Source of the DNA: Hyphomicrobium_A sp963724945
GTDB lineage: Bacteria; Pseudomonadota; Alphaproteobacteria; Rhizobiales; Hyphomicrobiaceae
DNA length: 64,000 nucleotides
Direction: 5' to 3'
Assembly: GCA_963724945.1 (NCBI GenBank)
Contig: CAVRWL010000002.1
Span: 1-64,000, forward strand
A program made the position numbers and the translations under genes. A model generated the notes under the pieces. It was not told where the DNA came from, searched no databases, and saw nothing but the letters and a program-made list of their open reading frames with translations. Position 1 is the first letter of the stretch. Each line of letters opens with the position of its first letter. Positions 25,199-33,026 of this stretch are shown in pieces.

Positions 25199-25891
25199 TC
25201 ACCAAACGCCCGGCACGAGCCGGTAGCGCACGCGCGCGGCGTAGGTCGCGTAGCCCTCGAGCTCGGAGGTGAGCACCTTCTCCTCCAGCACGGCGCGGGT
25301 CGCGAGCAGCACGACGATGGCGAGCGACCACAAGAGCGCGTAGTAGGAGCCTAGCAGCAGCGGCGTGCCGACGATCATGGGGATGGCGCCCGCGTACATG
25401 GGGTGGCGCACGTACGCGTAAGGCCCGGTCGTGACCACCTGGTGCTGGCGCTCGGCCTGGATTTTGACGACGGGCGCGGCAAAGGTGTTGGCGCGCATCA
25501 CCACGTGGAAGACCCAAAAACCTACGGCGATGGCGAGGGCCCCCGCCGCCTTGAGCCACAAAGGTACGTCGGAGGCATGGAAGCGCACCGCGTCGAGCCC
25601 GGCGACGACGTACTGGCTCAGCCACAGCGCGAATAGGACGACGATAAAGGCTTTGTCCCACCTCTTCTGCTCGCGCTGGATCGGCGAGGCCATGCGCTCG
25701 CGCAGCAGCTGCGGGTCGCTGCGGCCAATTATTGTGCCGGAGATGAGGCCGAGGACGGCGAACTCGGCGAGGAACACCCAGGCCGCGGGCCAGTCGAGCG
25801 TGCCGGCGGAGGCGAAAAGCAGCGCTCCCGTCAGCACACTCCAGATGACGTTGCGGACGATCATGCTTTGGATCATGTGCTCGCTCGCCAT
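25199..25891 (-). CDS. Membrane methyltransferase, isoprenylcysteine methyltransferase-like
   Basis: A 230-residue inner-membrane protein with five to six helices and the C-terminal signature of ICMT/PEMT-type enzymes: VVTTGPYAYVRHPMYAGAI, followed by EEKVLTSELEGYATYAARVR. These transfer methyl groups from S-adenosylmethionine onto lipids or prenylated thiols; the bacterial substrate is usually unknown. It sits divergently to the hydrolase gene at 26042. Confidence 0.8.
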   Translation of the reverse strand: MASEHMIQSMIVRNVIWSVLTGALLFASAGTLDWPAAWVFLAEFAVLGLISGTIIGRSDPQLLRERMASPIQREQKRWDKAFIVVLFALWLSQYVVAGLDAVRFHASDVPLWLKAAGALAIAVGFWVFHVVMRANTFAAPVVKIQAERQHQVVTTGPYAYVRHPMYAGAIPMIVGTPLLLGSYYALLWSLAIVVLLATRAVLEEKVLTSELEGYATYAARVRYRLVPGVW

Positions 25892-25983
25892 GCCCTGACT
25901 GCTTGCCCGCTACGGGCTCAGTCGCACGTGCGCCGGGAACGATAGAGCCGAATTTTCCCTCGAGGAAGAAGATATTCCTGAGT

Positions 25984-26012
25984 TTGACTTACACGCAAGC
26001 GCACGTTCTAGT
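25984..26012 (+). promoter_or_regulatory. Probable promoter of the hydrolase-GMC oxidoreductase pair
   Basis: TTGACT (25984-25989) and TCTAGT (26007-26012) with a 17-base spacer lie about 30 bases upstream of the GTG start at 26042, giving a short leader with GGAGG. Confidence 0.4.
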
Positions 26013-26041
26013 ATCGCTGAAGAGCACCCGCGGAGGAACCG

Positions 26042-27050
26042 GTGGACTATTCGATCTTCGAGGCCGGGGACACGGTTCTGCAATGCGGCACTCATCTCCC
26101 CGGCTGCAAGCTCGCTTATGTCACGCAGGGGACGTTGAATGCCGCCAAGGACAACGTCGTCGTCTACCCCACGCGCTACGCCGGCACGCACACCGAGAAC
26201 ATGTATCTCGTCGGGCCGCGCAAGGCACTCGACCCGGAAAGATACTTCATCGTCATGCCCAACATGCTGGGCAACGGGCTCTCCTCCTCGCCGAGCAACC
26301 AAGCCCGCCCGCTCGACGGCCCACGATTTCCGCTCGTCACGCACTACGACAATGTCGTCCTGCAGGAGCGGATGCTGCGCGAGGTATTCGGCATCGAGCG
26401 CATCGCGCTTGCCGTGGGCTGGTCGATGGGCGGACAGCAGGCCTACCAGTGGGCGTCGCTCTTTCCCGATCGCGTCAAGAGCATGGCGTGCATCTGCGGA
26501 CAGGCAACGACGGCGCCGCACACGTTCGTCTTTCTCGACGGGCCGAAATACGCGCTTATCTCCGCCGACGACTGGCATGAGGGGGACTATAAGACGCCCC
26601 CCTACCGCGGTCTCACCGCCAAGGCGCGCGTGTGGGCGGGCTGGGCCTTGTCGCAAGAGTGGTACCGGCGCGAGCTTTGGCGCACCATGGGCTTCGAGAG
26701 CCTCAACGACTATCTGACCAAGGTCTGGGATCCGATCTACTACCGCCGCGACGGCAACGATCTCGTCTCCATGATCCACACCTGGCAGGCGTGCGACCTC
26801 GGCAACAACCCCGTGTATCAAGGGAGACCGCGAGGCCGCGCTGCGCGCGATTAGAGCGCGCGCGATCATCATGCCCTGCCGCACCGACTTCTATTTCCCG
26901 CCGGAGGACAATGCCGCCGAGGTCGCGCTCATGCCGAACGCCGAGCTGCGGGTGATCGAGTCGGTTTGGGGGCACTATGCCGGAGGCGGGCGCAACGCGG
27001 CCGACACGGACTTCATCGACACAGCGCTGAAGGAGCTGCTCGCGCAATGA
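26042..27050 (+). pseudogene. Alpha/beta hydrolase, homoserine O-acetyltransferase-like, with one-base frameshift
   Basis: The GTG start at 26042 is preceded by GGAGG at 7 bases. The body is a MetX-like alpha/beta hydrolase: YVTQGTLNAAKDNVVVYPTR, the nucleophile elbow GWSMGG near residue 130, then the catalytic Asp (CRTDFYFPPED) and His (WGHYAGG). The last two lie in another frame from 26822 onward. Removing one G of the GGG at 26822-26824 gives a 335-residue protein ending ALKELLAQ. Without it the product stops at 26854 and lacks the Asp and His. In this context hydrolysis of an amide or ester is as likely as acyl transfer to homoserine. It is followed after 37 bases by the GMC oxidoreductase gene. 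Confidence 0.8.
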
Positions 27051-27087
27051 GCACGCTCCTCGCGCACGAGCCGCGCACCCACATCTG

Positions 27088-28680
27088 ATGGCTACGAGCT
27101 TCGATACCGTCATCGTGGGAGCCGGCAGCGCCGGATGCGTGCTGGCTGCGCGCCTGTCCGAGGACCCCTCCCGCCGCGTGCTCCTTCTCGAGGCCGGGCC
27201 ACCGGACGACAGCATCCTGATCCGCATGCCGGCCGCGGTCGCCAAGGCGATCGCGTCGCCCCGCTTCAACTGGCACTATCGGACCGAGCCGCAGGCGCAC
27301 ATGGACGGTCGGCGCATCTATTGGCCGCGCGGACGCGTGCTCGGCGGCTCCTCGTCGATCAACGCGCTCGTCCTCGTGCGCGGCCACCCCTCCGATTACG
27401 ACCGATGGCACGAGGCCGGCTGTCCCGGGTGGGGGTGGTCCGACGTGCTGCCCTTCTTCCGCCAGATGGAGACGAGCACGCGTGGCGCGTCGCCTCTGCG
27501 TGGCGCCGACGGCCCGCTGCCGGTCTCGGAGCCCGAATCCGGCAACCCGATCTTTTCAGCCTTCATCGCGGCGGGGCACGCGGCGGGCTATCCGCTGACC
27601 GACGACTTCAGCGGCGAGAGCGGCGAGGGCTTCGGCTTATTCGACCTCAACATCAAGGACGGCGAGCGCTGGAGCGCGGCGCGCGCTTACCTCGGCCCCG
27701 CGCGCTGCCGCCCCAATCTTAAGATCCGCGCGAACACTTTCGTGACGGGCTTGCGCTTCGATGGCGCGCGCTGCACGGGCGTGCGTTGCGCGCACGGCGG
27801 GCGCGGCGAGGAGACGATCTCGGCCGGCGAGGTCATCCTATCGTGCGGGAGCGTGAACACACCGCAGCTCCTGATGCTGTCCGGCATCGGGCCGGCCGAG
27901 CATCTGCGTGCCCACGGCATCGCCGTCGTCGCCGACCAGGGCGAGATCGGGCGCAATCTGCAAGATCACCTCGAGGTCAAGGTCAAGCATCGCTGCCCGC
28001 TGCCCGTCACCTTGTGGCGGCACGCCAAGTTCCCGAACTATCTATGGACCGGGCTGCAGTATCTTGCCCTCCGGCGCGGTGTCGGCCGCCAGCAGGGATT
28101 GGAGGCGGGCGCCTTCATCCGCATCGACCCAGGGTCCTCCGCCCCCGACACGCAATTGCATTTCATCAATGCACTCGCCTTCGACGGAGCAACGGCGGCC
28201 GACCGCGGGCACGGCTTTGCGATCGACACGACACAGCTTTACCCCGAGGCTCGCGGCGCGATCCGGCTGCGCTCCGCCGATCCGGCCGATCACCCGCTGA
28301 TCGATCCCAACTATCTGGCGACGGACAGGGATCGGCGCATGATGCGCGAGGGCTTGAAGGTGCTGCGCGAAATCTGCCGGCAGCAGGCGCTGGCGCCGTA
28401 TATGGGCGAGGAATTGCGCCCCGGACCGGGCTGCGTGAGCGACGATGATCTCGACCGGCTCGTGCGACAGACCGCCGATTCGATCTACCATCCCGTCGGC
28501 ACAGCCCGCATGGGAACCGACGCGGGCGCCGTCGTCGATCCGATGACCATGCGCGTCAACGGCATTTCCGGTCTGCGCGTCGTCGACGCCTCGATCATGC
28601 CGACGCTTGTCGGCGGCAACACCAACGGACCTGTCATCATGATCGCGGAGCGCGCTGCGGCGCTGATCCAGGAAAGCTGA
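27088..28680 (+). CDS. GMC family oxidoreductase (choline/alcohol dehydrogenase-like)
   Basis: A 530-residue FAD enzyme. The N-terminal dinucleotide fold (FDTVIVGAGSAGCVLAARLS), GGSSSINALVLVRG near residue 90, SCGSVNTPQLLMLSGIGP and the C-terminal active-site region (YHPVGTARMG, GGNTNGPVIMIAERAA) are intact. GMC enzymes oxidise alcohols, choline or sugars. It is the second gene after the MetX-like hydrolase and converges on the P450 gene with a one-base gap. I infer oxidation of a hydroxylated intermediate, perhaps made by that P450. Confidence 0.9.
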   Translation: MATSFDTVIVGAGSAGCVLAARLSEDPSRRVLLLEAGPPDDSILIRMPAAVAKAIASPRFNWHYRTEPQAHMDGRRIYWPRGRVLGGSSSINALVLVRGHPSDYDRWHEAGCPGWGWSDVLPFFRQMETSTRGASPLRGADGPLPVSEPESGNPIFSAFIAAGHAAGYPLTDDFSGESGEGFGLFDLNIKDGERWSAARAYLGPARCRPNLKIRANTFVTGLRFDGARCTGVRCAHGGRGEETISAGEVILSCGSVNTPQLLMLSGIGPAEHLRAHGIAVVADQGEIGRNLQDHLEVKVKHRCPLPVTLWRHAKFPNYLWTGLQYLALRRGVGRQQGLEAGAFIRIDPGSSAPDTQLHFINALAFDGATAADRGHGFAIDTTQLYPEARGAIRLRSADPADHPLIDPNYLATDRDRRMMREGLKVLREICRQQALAPYMGEELRPGPGCVSDDDLDRLVRQTADSIYHPVGTARMGTDAGAVVDPMTMRVNGISGLRVVDASIMPTLVGGNTNGPVIMIAERAAALIQES

Positions 28681-28681
28681 G

Positions 28682-29893
28682 CTAACTGCGCCGCTCGAAG
28701 CGGATCGGCAGGCGGATTGGCCCGGTGTTGCCGCTGTCGGGAAGCCACTCGGCGGTTCCGTCGGGCTCGGGGCATTTGAGGGCCTGTGTCAAAGCACCGA
28801 ACGCGATCGTCATGTCGCTTCTCGCGACGAAATGACCGAGGCAGTGGTGCACGCCGCCGCCGAAGCCGTAGTGGCGCTCGCGCGTCGCCGCGATATCGAA
28901 TGAAGTGTCGGCAAAGATCCTGGGATCGGTGCCGGCCGATTCGGACAGGAGATGGATGGTCGTGCCCTTCGCGATCGGCACACCGTCGAATACAAAATCC
29001 TCGATCGCCTCGCGCGTGACCCAGGTGATGGTCGGACGCACGCGCATCACCTCCTCGGTCGCACGCGGCGCAAGCTCGGGGCGATCGCCCAAGAGCTGCC
29101 ATTGGTCGGGATGCTGCATGAAGACCGACATGCCGAGTCCGAGCTGGTTGCGGGTTGTATCAACTCCTGCGAACGCCAGCATCAACGTCAGATTGCGCAG
29201 CTCCTCGTCGCTGAGGCCGTCCTCGACCTTTGTCGTGGCGACGATCTGGCTCATGAAGTCGTCACCGGGGTTCTTCTTGCGCTCGGCGATCACAGCATCG
29301 CAGAACTCGTAGAGCTCGGCGGTCGCGCGCTCGATGCGATCGATCTCTTGGGCGAAGGTGACGCCGAGCGCGAGCCCCATCTCGGAGGCGAGCTGGAAGA
29401 TGCGCGGTCCATCGCTCGGGGGCAGCCCGAGCAGGAGCGTGAGCACGCGCGCCGCATAGATGTTGGCGAATGCATGCATGAAGTCGCAACGGCCGGCATC
29501 GATGAACGTGTCGATCAGCTCCTCGGCAAGCTTGCGGAACTCCGGTTCGAGCCTTTGCACGGTGCGGCCGGAGAAGGTCGGGGTGACCGCTTTGCGCAGC
29601 CGGCGATGATCCTGGCCCTCGGTGACGAGGATCGTCGTCATCCACCATTCCGAGAAAAGGCCGGACGTGATGCCGTTGAGAGCGGGCCAATTGTGGCTAC
29701 CCTGGCGCAGGCTCGGATGGTTGAGCATGCGCCCCATCTCGTTGTGGCGCAGCACGGCGAGCCCGTAGGGCGTGCGTGCATACCAGCTCTTCTCGCGCGC
29801 CGCGCGCACCGCCGCAGACCGCAGCGAGAAGGCCGGATCGGCGAGGTCGAGGAACGGCACCTCGCCTGCTTCGGATGACACCGCAACGGTCAT
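28682..29893 (-). CDS. Cytochrome P450
   Basis: A 403-residue soluble bacterial P450. The I-helix reads AFAGVDTTRNQ (oxygen-activating Thr present), the K-helix E-x-x-R is seen in EEVMRVRP, and the haem-binding loop is FGGGVHHCLGHFVAR with the Cys ligand near residue 345. GAGGAGG lies upstream of the ATG. It follows the glutamine-synthetase-like gene by 34 bases on the same strand, so the two are likely cotranscribed. No ferredoxin or ferredoxin reductase gene is nearby; electrons must come from elsewhere. The substrate is unknown. Confidence 0.95.
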   Translation of the reverse strand: MTVAVSSEAGEVPFLDLADPAFSLRSAAVRAAREKSWYARTPYGLAVLRHNEMGRMLNHPSLRQGSHNWPALNGITSGLFSEWWMTTILVTEGQDHRRLRKAVTPTFSGRTVQRLEPEFRKLAEELIDTFIDAGRCDFMHAFANIYAARVLTLLLGLPPSDGPRIFQLASEMGLALGVTFAQEIDRIERATAELYEFCDAVIAERKKNPGDDFMSQIVATTKVEDGLSDEELRNLTLMLAFAGVDTTRNQLGLGMSVFMQHPDQWQLLGDRPELAPRATEEVMRVRPTITWVTREAIEDFVFDGVPIAKGTTIHLLSESAGTDPRIFADTSFDIAATRERHYGFGGGVHHCLGHFVARSDMTIAFGALTQALKCPEPDGTAEWLPDSGNTGPIRLPIRFERRS

Positions 29894-29927
29894 CGCATGG
29901 CCTCCTCTGCGCTTAACACCGCTCGCA

Positions 29928-31400
29928 TCAGGGCAGACAATCGAGATAGGTCTTCACGTCCCAATCGGTGACGGTTGAAAGGAACTTCTCCCATTCGTCG
30001 CGCTTGTACTCGTCGTAAAGACGGTACATCTCGCCCGGCATCGCCGACTTGATGACCTCGTCCTTGGCGAGCGCCGCAAGCGCGTCGCCGAGTGTCATCG
30101 GCAGGCGGCGCACCTGCTTACCCTGCTCCATGGCGACGTAGATGTTGCGCTCCTCGGGCTGGCCCGGATCCAGATTGCGCTTGATGCCGTCGTCGGCCGC
30201 TTTGAGGATTCCGGCCGCCATCAGGTAGGGGTTCACCATCGAGTTGACCGCGCGGTACTCGAAGCGGCCGGGGGCGGAGATGCGCAGGCCCGTGGTGCGG
30301 TTCTGGAACCCCCAGTCGGCGAACACCGGCGCCCAGAAGCCCGTGTCCCACAGGCGGCGGTAGGAGTTCACGGTCGAGCAGCCAATCGCGGTCAACGCAA
30401 AGAGGTGCTCGACGATGCCGGCGATCACGTTGAGACCGGTTTTGCCCGGCAACCGCTGGTCGGCGGTGTCGGGCATGAAAGTGTTCTCGCCGCCCTTCAG
30501 ATAGGTGAAGTTCTGCGCCATGCCAGGGAACGCCGGCGGGTAGAAGCCGAGCGGCTTCACCACCTCCTCGCCGCCGCGCCAAAACGAGATGTTGTGGTGG
30601 CAGCCCGAGGCCGAGACGCCCATGAAGGGCTTCGACATGAAGCAGGCGATGAGGTTGTGCTCGCGCGCGACTTGCGCGCAGATCTGGCGGTAGGTCGACA
30701 GGCGGTCGGCGGTGCGCAGCGCATCGTCGTAGGTGAAGTTGAGCTCGAGCTGGCCCGGCGCGTCCTCGTGGTCGCCCTGGATCATGTCGAGGCCCATGGC
30801 GCGCGCGTACTCGATGACGCGCATGTAGACGGGGCGCAGGCTCTCGAACTGATCGATGTGATAGCAGTAGGGATTGGAGAAGCCGCCTGAAGGCGCGCCG
30901 GTCTCGTCCTTCTTGAGCCACATCATCTCCGGCTCGGTGCCGTGGCGCAGGTGCAGGCCGCCATGCTCGGCTTTGAAGGTATCGTGGATGCGGCGCAAAT
31001 TGCCGCGGCAGTCGGCGGTCAGGAACGCGCCGGGCTCCTCGCGCTCCTCGCGATTGCGGAAGAGCGTGCACCAGAGCCGCCCGACGCGCTTGTCCCACGG
31101 CAGCTGCACGAACGTCTCAGGCTCGGGGATGCCGACGAGCTCGGCCGCCTCCGGACCGTAGCCGAGGTACTCGTGGTGGCGGTTGACGAAGAGGTTGACG
31201 GTGGCGCCGTAGACGAGCTGGAAGCCGCGCTCGGCCACGCTCTCCCAGTGATCGGCGGGAATGCCCTTGCCGACGATGCGCCCCGTGACGGAGATGAACT
31301 GCAAATAGAGGTACTCGATGCCGAGCTTGTCGATGAGCGCGCGCACCTCTTTCACGCCGTCGGCGCGGCCCGGAGCGCTCACGAACGTATCGATGTCCAT
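29928..31400 (-). CDS. Glutamine synthetase-like gamma-glutamyl-amine ligase
   Basis: A 490-residue protein of the GS superfamily. The active-site motifs are GDHEDAPGQLELNFTY near residue 210, SKPFMGVSASGCHHNISFW, TVNSYRRLWDTGFWAP and GRFEYRAVNSMVNPYLMAA. It resembles the GmaS/GlnT branch, which joins glutamate to alkylamines, more than true GlnA. It is clearly different from gmaS at 42529 (the C-terminal NSYRR region lacks the GmaS sequence). Cotranscription with the P450, and the mgd genes upstream, suggest an amine other than methylamine as substrate. This is inference; a housekeeping ligase role cannot be excluded. Confidence 0.8.
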   Translation of the reverse strand: MDIDTFVSAPGRADGVKEVRALIDKLGIEYLYLQFISVTGRIVGKGIPADHWESVAERGFQLVYGATVNLFVNRHHEYLGYGPEAAELVGIPEPETFVQLPWDKRVGRLWCTLFRNREEREEPGAFLTADCRGNLRRIHDTFKAEHGGLHLRHGTEPEMMWLKKDETGAPSGGFSNPYCYHIDQFESLRPVYMRVIEYARAMGLDMIQGDHEDAPGQLELNFTYDDALRTADRLSTYRQICAQVAREHNLIACFMSKPFMGVSASGCHHNISFWRGGEEVVKPLGFYPPAFPGMAQNFTYLKGGENTFMPDTADQRLPGKTGLNVIAGIVEHLFALTAIGCSTVNSYRRLWDTGFWAPVFADWGFQNRTTGLRISAPGRFEYRAVNSMVNPYLMAAGILKAADDGIKRNLDPGQPEERNIYVAMEQGKQVRRLPMTLGDALAALAKDEVIKSAMPGEMYRLYDEYKRDEWEKFLSTVTDWDVKTYLDCLP

Positions 31401-31482
31401 CGGCCGAATTCCCCCTTGCGCACAAGACTATCGAGCACCGCATTCGGCGGCGCCGAGCGAGTGTAGCGGCTTCACTGCCACG

Positions 31483-31504
31483 ATAACAAGTTTCCTCTTG
31501 TGAT
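31483..31504. promoter_or_regulatory. Candidate operator upstream of the GS-like/P450 genes
   Basis: ATAACAAG (31483-31490) and CTTGTGAT (31497-31504) form 8-base arms with one mismatch around a 6-base spacer, in a very AT-rich patch, 83 bases upstream of the ligase start. It lies between the ligase gene and the XRE-cupin regulator gene and could be bound by that regulator. Confidence 0.4.
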
Positions 31505-31550
31505 TATTATCTAGGCAGCGTGCGCGGCTATCCGTCAGCCGCAGCAGGGC

Positions 31551-32327
31551 TCAGGGCAGCTCGCGCGCGTAGCTGATGACCGAAAGAAAGCGAATGGGCA
31601 GCTTGACGAGCTCCTCCGGCCCGTGCGGGGCGTCGGCGTCGAAAAACAGGCTGTCGCCCGGCTTCATCGGGTAGAGCTTGTCGGCGTGGCGGTACACCAC
31701 CTCGCCCTCGAGCATGTAGATCAGCTCGTGCCCGCCGTGCTGAAACAGCGGGAACACGTCGGACTCCTCCGTCAGCGTGATGAGGTAGGGCTCGACGACG
31801 ACGGCGCCCGACAGGCCGCCCGTGTGGCCGAGGAGCTGGTACTGGTGTCCGGCCCGCGTGCCGCGGCGCTCGATGAGCAGCCCCTGGCCGGCCGAGACGA
31901 ACACGGCGTCGCGCCGCTCCTCGAAGCGCCGGAACAAGGCGGTCACCGGCACGGCCAACGCCTTCGACAGACGCTGTAGCGTCGTGAGCGACGCCGACGT
32001 GACACCGTTCTCGATCTTCGAGAGCATTCCCAGCGACAGGTCGGCGGCGCGTGCCAGATCCGAGGCGGTGATGCCGAGCTTGCTGCGGAACGCGCGCACC
32101 TCGCGGCCGATGGCCACCTCAAGCATGTTGTCGCGCGCGCCCTGCAGCGCGTGCGGATCCTGCTCACTGTCAACCTTGCGCGCGGATACGTGGCGCGAGA
32201 TGCGACCAGGGGAGGATTTGTCGGCAGGTCCCGGCGCTTTGCGCAGGGCATGGTCGGTCGCCACATCGAGCCGCGCCTCGGCGACCCGCGCATTTCCCGA
32301 TTTTTTCCGGCCGGGCTTTTTCGTCAT
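31551..32327 (-). CDS. XRE-family regulator with C-terminal cupin domain
   Basis: A 258-residue regulator. A basic, disordered N-terminus of about 75 residues is followed by a helix-turn-helix (LGITASDLARAADLSLGMLSKIENG) and a cupin sensor domain (HGGHELIYMLEGEVVYRHAD, then MKPGDSLFFDADAPHG). The cupin likely binds a small metabolite such as a glutamyl amine. Its ATG overlaps the stop of mgdD by 4 bases (ATGA), so it is the last gene of the mgd operon and probably its own regulator. XRE-cupin proteins control polyamine, glutamyl-amine and amino acid genes in other bacteria. Confidence 0.85.
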   Translation of the reverse strand: MTKKPGRKKSGNARVAEARLDVATDHALRKAPGPADKSSPGRISRHVSARKVDSEQDPHALQGARDNMLEVAIGREVRAFRSKLGITASDLARAADLSLGMLSKIENGVTSASLTTLQRLSKALAVPVTALFRRFEERRDAVFVSAGQGLLIERRGTRAGHQYQLLGHTGGLSGAVVVEPYLITLTEESDVFPLFQHGGHELIYMLEGEVVYRHADKLYPMKPGDSLFFDADAPHGPEELVKLPIRFLSVISYARELP

Positions 32328-33013
32328 GGTCTTTCCAAGTTGTGCAACGCGCTCAAGCCGACGATCCGGCCACCGAACTCCTCGGCCGCATCACAGAGAC
32401 AGCTGCAGAAGTACAAGGCGGCCGCGCTGTCCGCAAGCAAGTGGAAGGTCGGCGTAACGCCGATATCGGCGCGCGCGACGATGGCCGACATCTTGGCAAT
32501 CGATGTCTGCGCGATGTCAAGGTCGGCGAAATGATCAAGGCGCAAATCGACGGCGCAAAGCTTGGCAAACATGGCCGGGGCGGCGCCCCCGATGACGGCG
32601 AGCCAAGCGTGGCTGTCGCGGCGCGGCATGGGATAGGTTTGCTCCGCGTCCTCGATGCGCCACCCGCTCTCGAGCCGGGCGAGCCCGTCGCCCTCGCCGC
32701 GCAGATTGGACAGAAGGATGATCTCGCCCGGCGATAGAACGAGGCAGAGGCCTCCGTCGGGCTGGCGGAAGGCACGGTTCGGCGTGGCCTCGAGCGCGAT
32801 GCCGTTCTTCTCGGCTGCCGCAATGGTGCCCCGGCCCTTGAAGCCGAGACGGGGCAGCGGAGACAGGTCGGCGATCGAGAGTGCGTCCACGGGGCCAGCG
32901 CTGCCCACCGTGTCGGCCACCGCGGCATCGCCCAGCGCGCGCCAGCTTGCGCCCTTGTCCTGAAGCAGACGGCGCAGAGGCGTGCGGCGCGCATATGCGA
33001 GCGGATCGATCAT
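32324..33013 (-). CDS. mgdD: N-methylglutamate dehydrogenase subunit D (sarcosine oxidase gamma-like)
   Basis: A 229-residue protein similar to the gamma subunit (SoxG) of heterotetrameric sarcosine oxidase, a truncated GcvT-like fold. Segments such as ALSIADLSPLPRLGFKGRG and DSHAWLAVIGGAAPAMFAKL fit that family. The ATG at 33013 has AGGAGG upstream and is preferred over an open extension of 35 codons. It follows mgdC by 13 bases and overlaps the regulator gene. The assignment to NMG dehydrogenase instead of sarcosine oxidase comes from the neighbouring mgs and gmaS genes. Confidence 0.85.
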   Translation of the reverse strand: MIDPLAYARRTPLRRLLQDKGASWRALGDAAVADTVGSAGPVDALSIADLSPLPRLGFKGRGTIAAAEKNGIALEATPNRAFRQPDGGLCLVLSPGEIILLSNLRGEGDGLARLESGWRIEDAEQTYPMPRRDSHAWLAVIGGAAPAMFAKLCAVDLRLDHFADLDIAQTSIAKMSAIVARADIGVTPTFHLLADSAAALYFCSCLCDAAEEFGGRIVGLSALHNLERP

Positions 33014-33026
33014 GCTCACATCCTCC

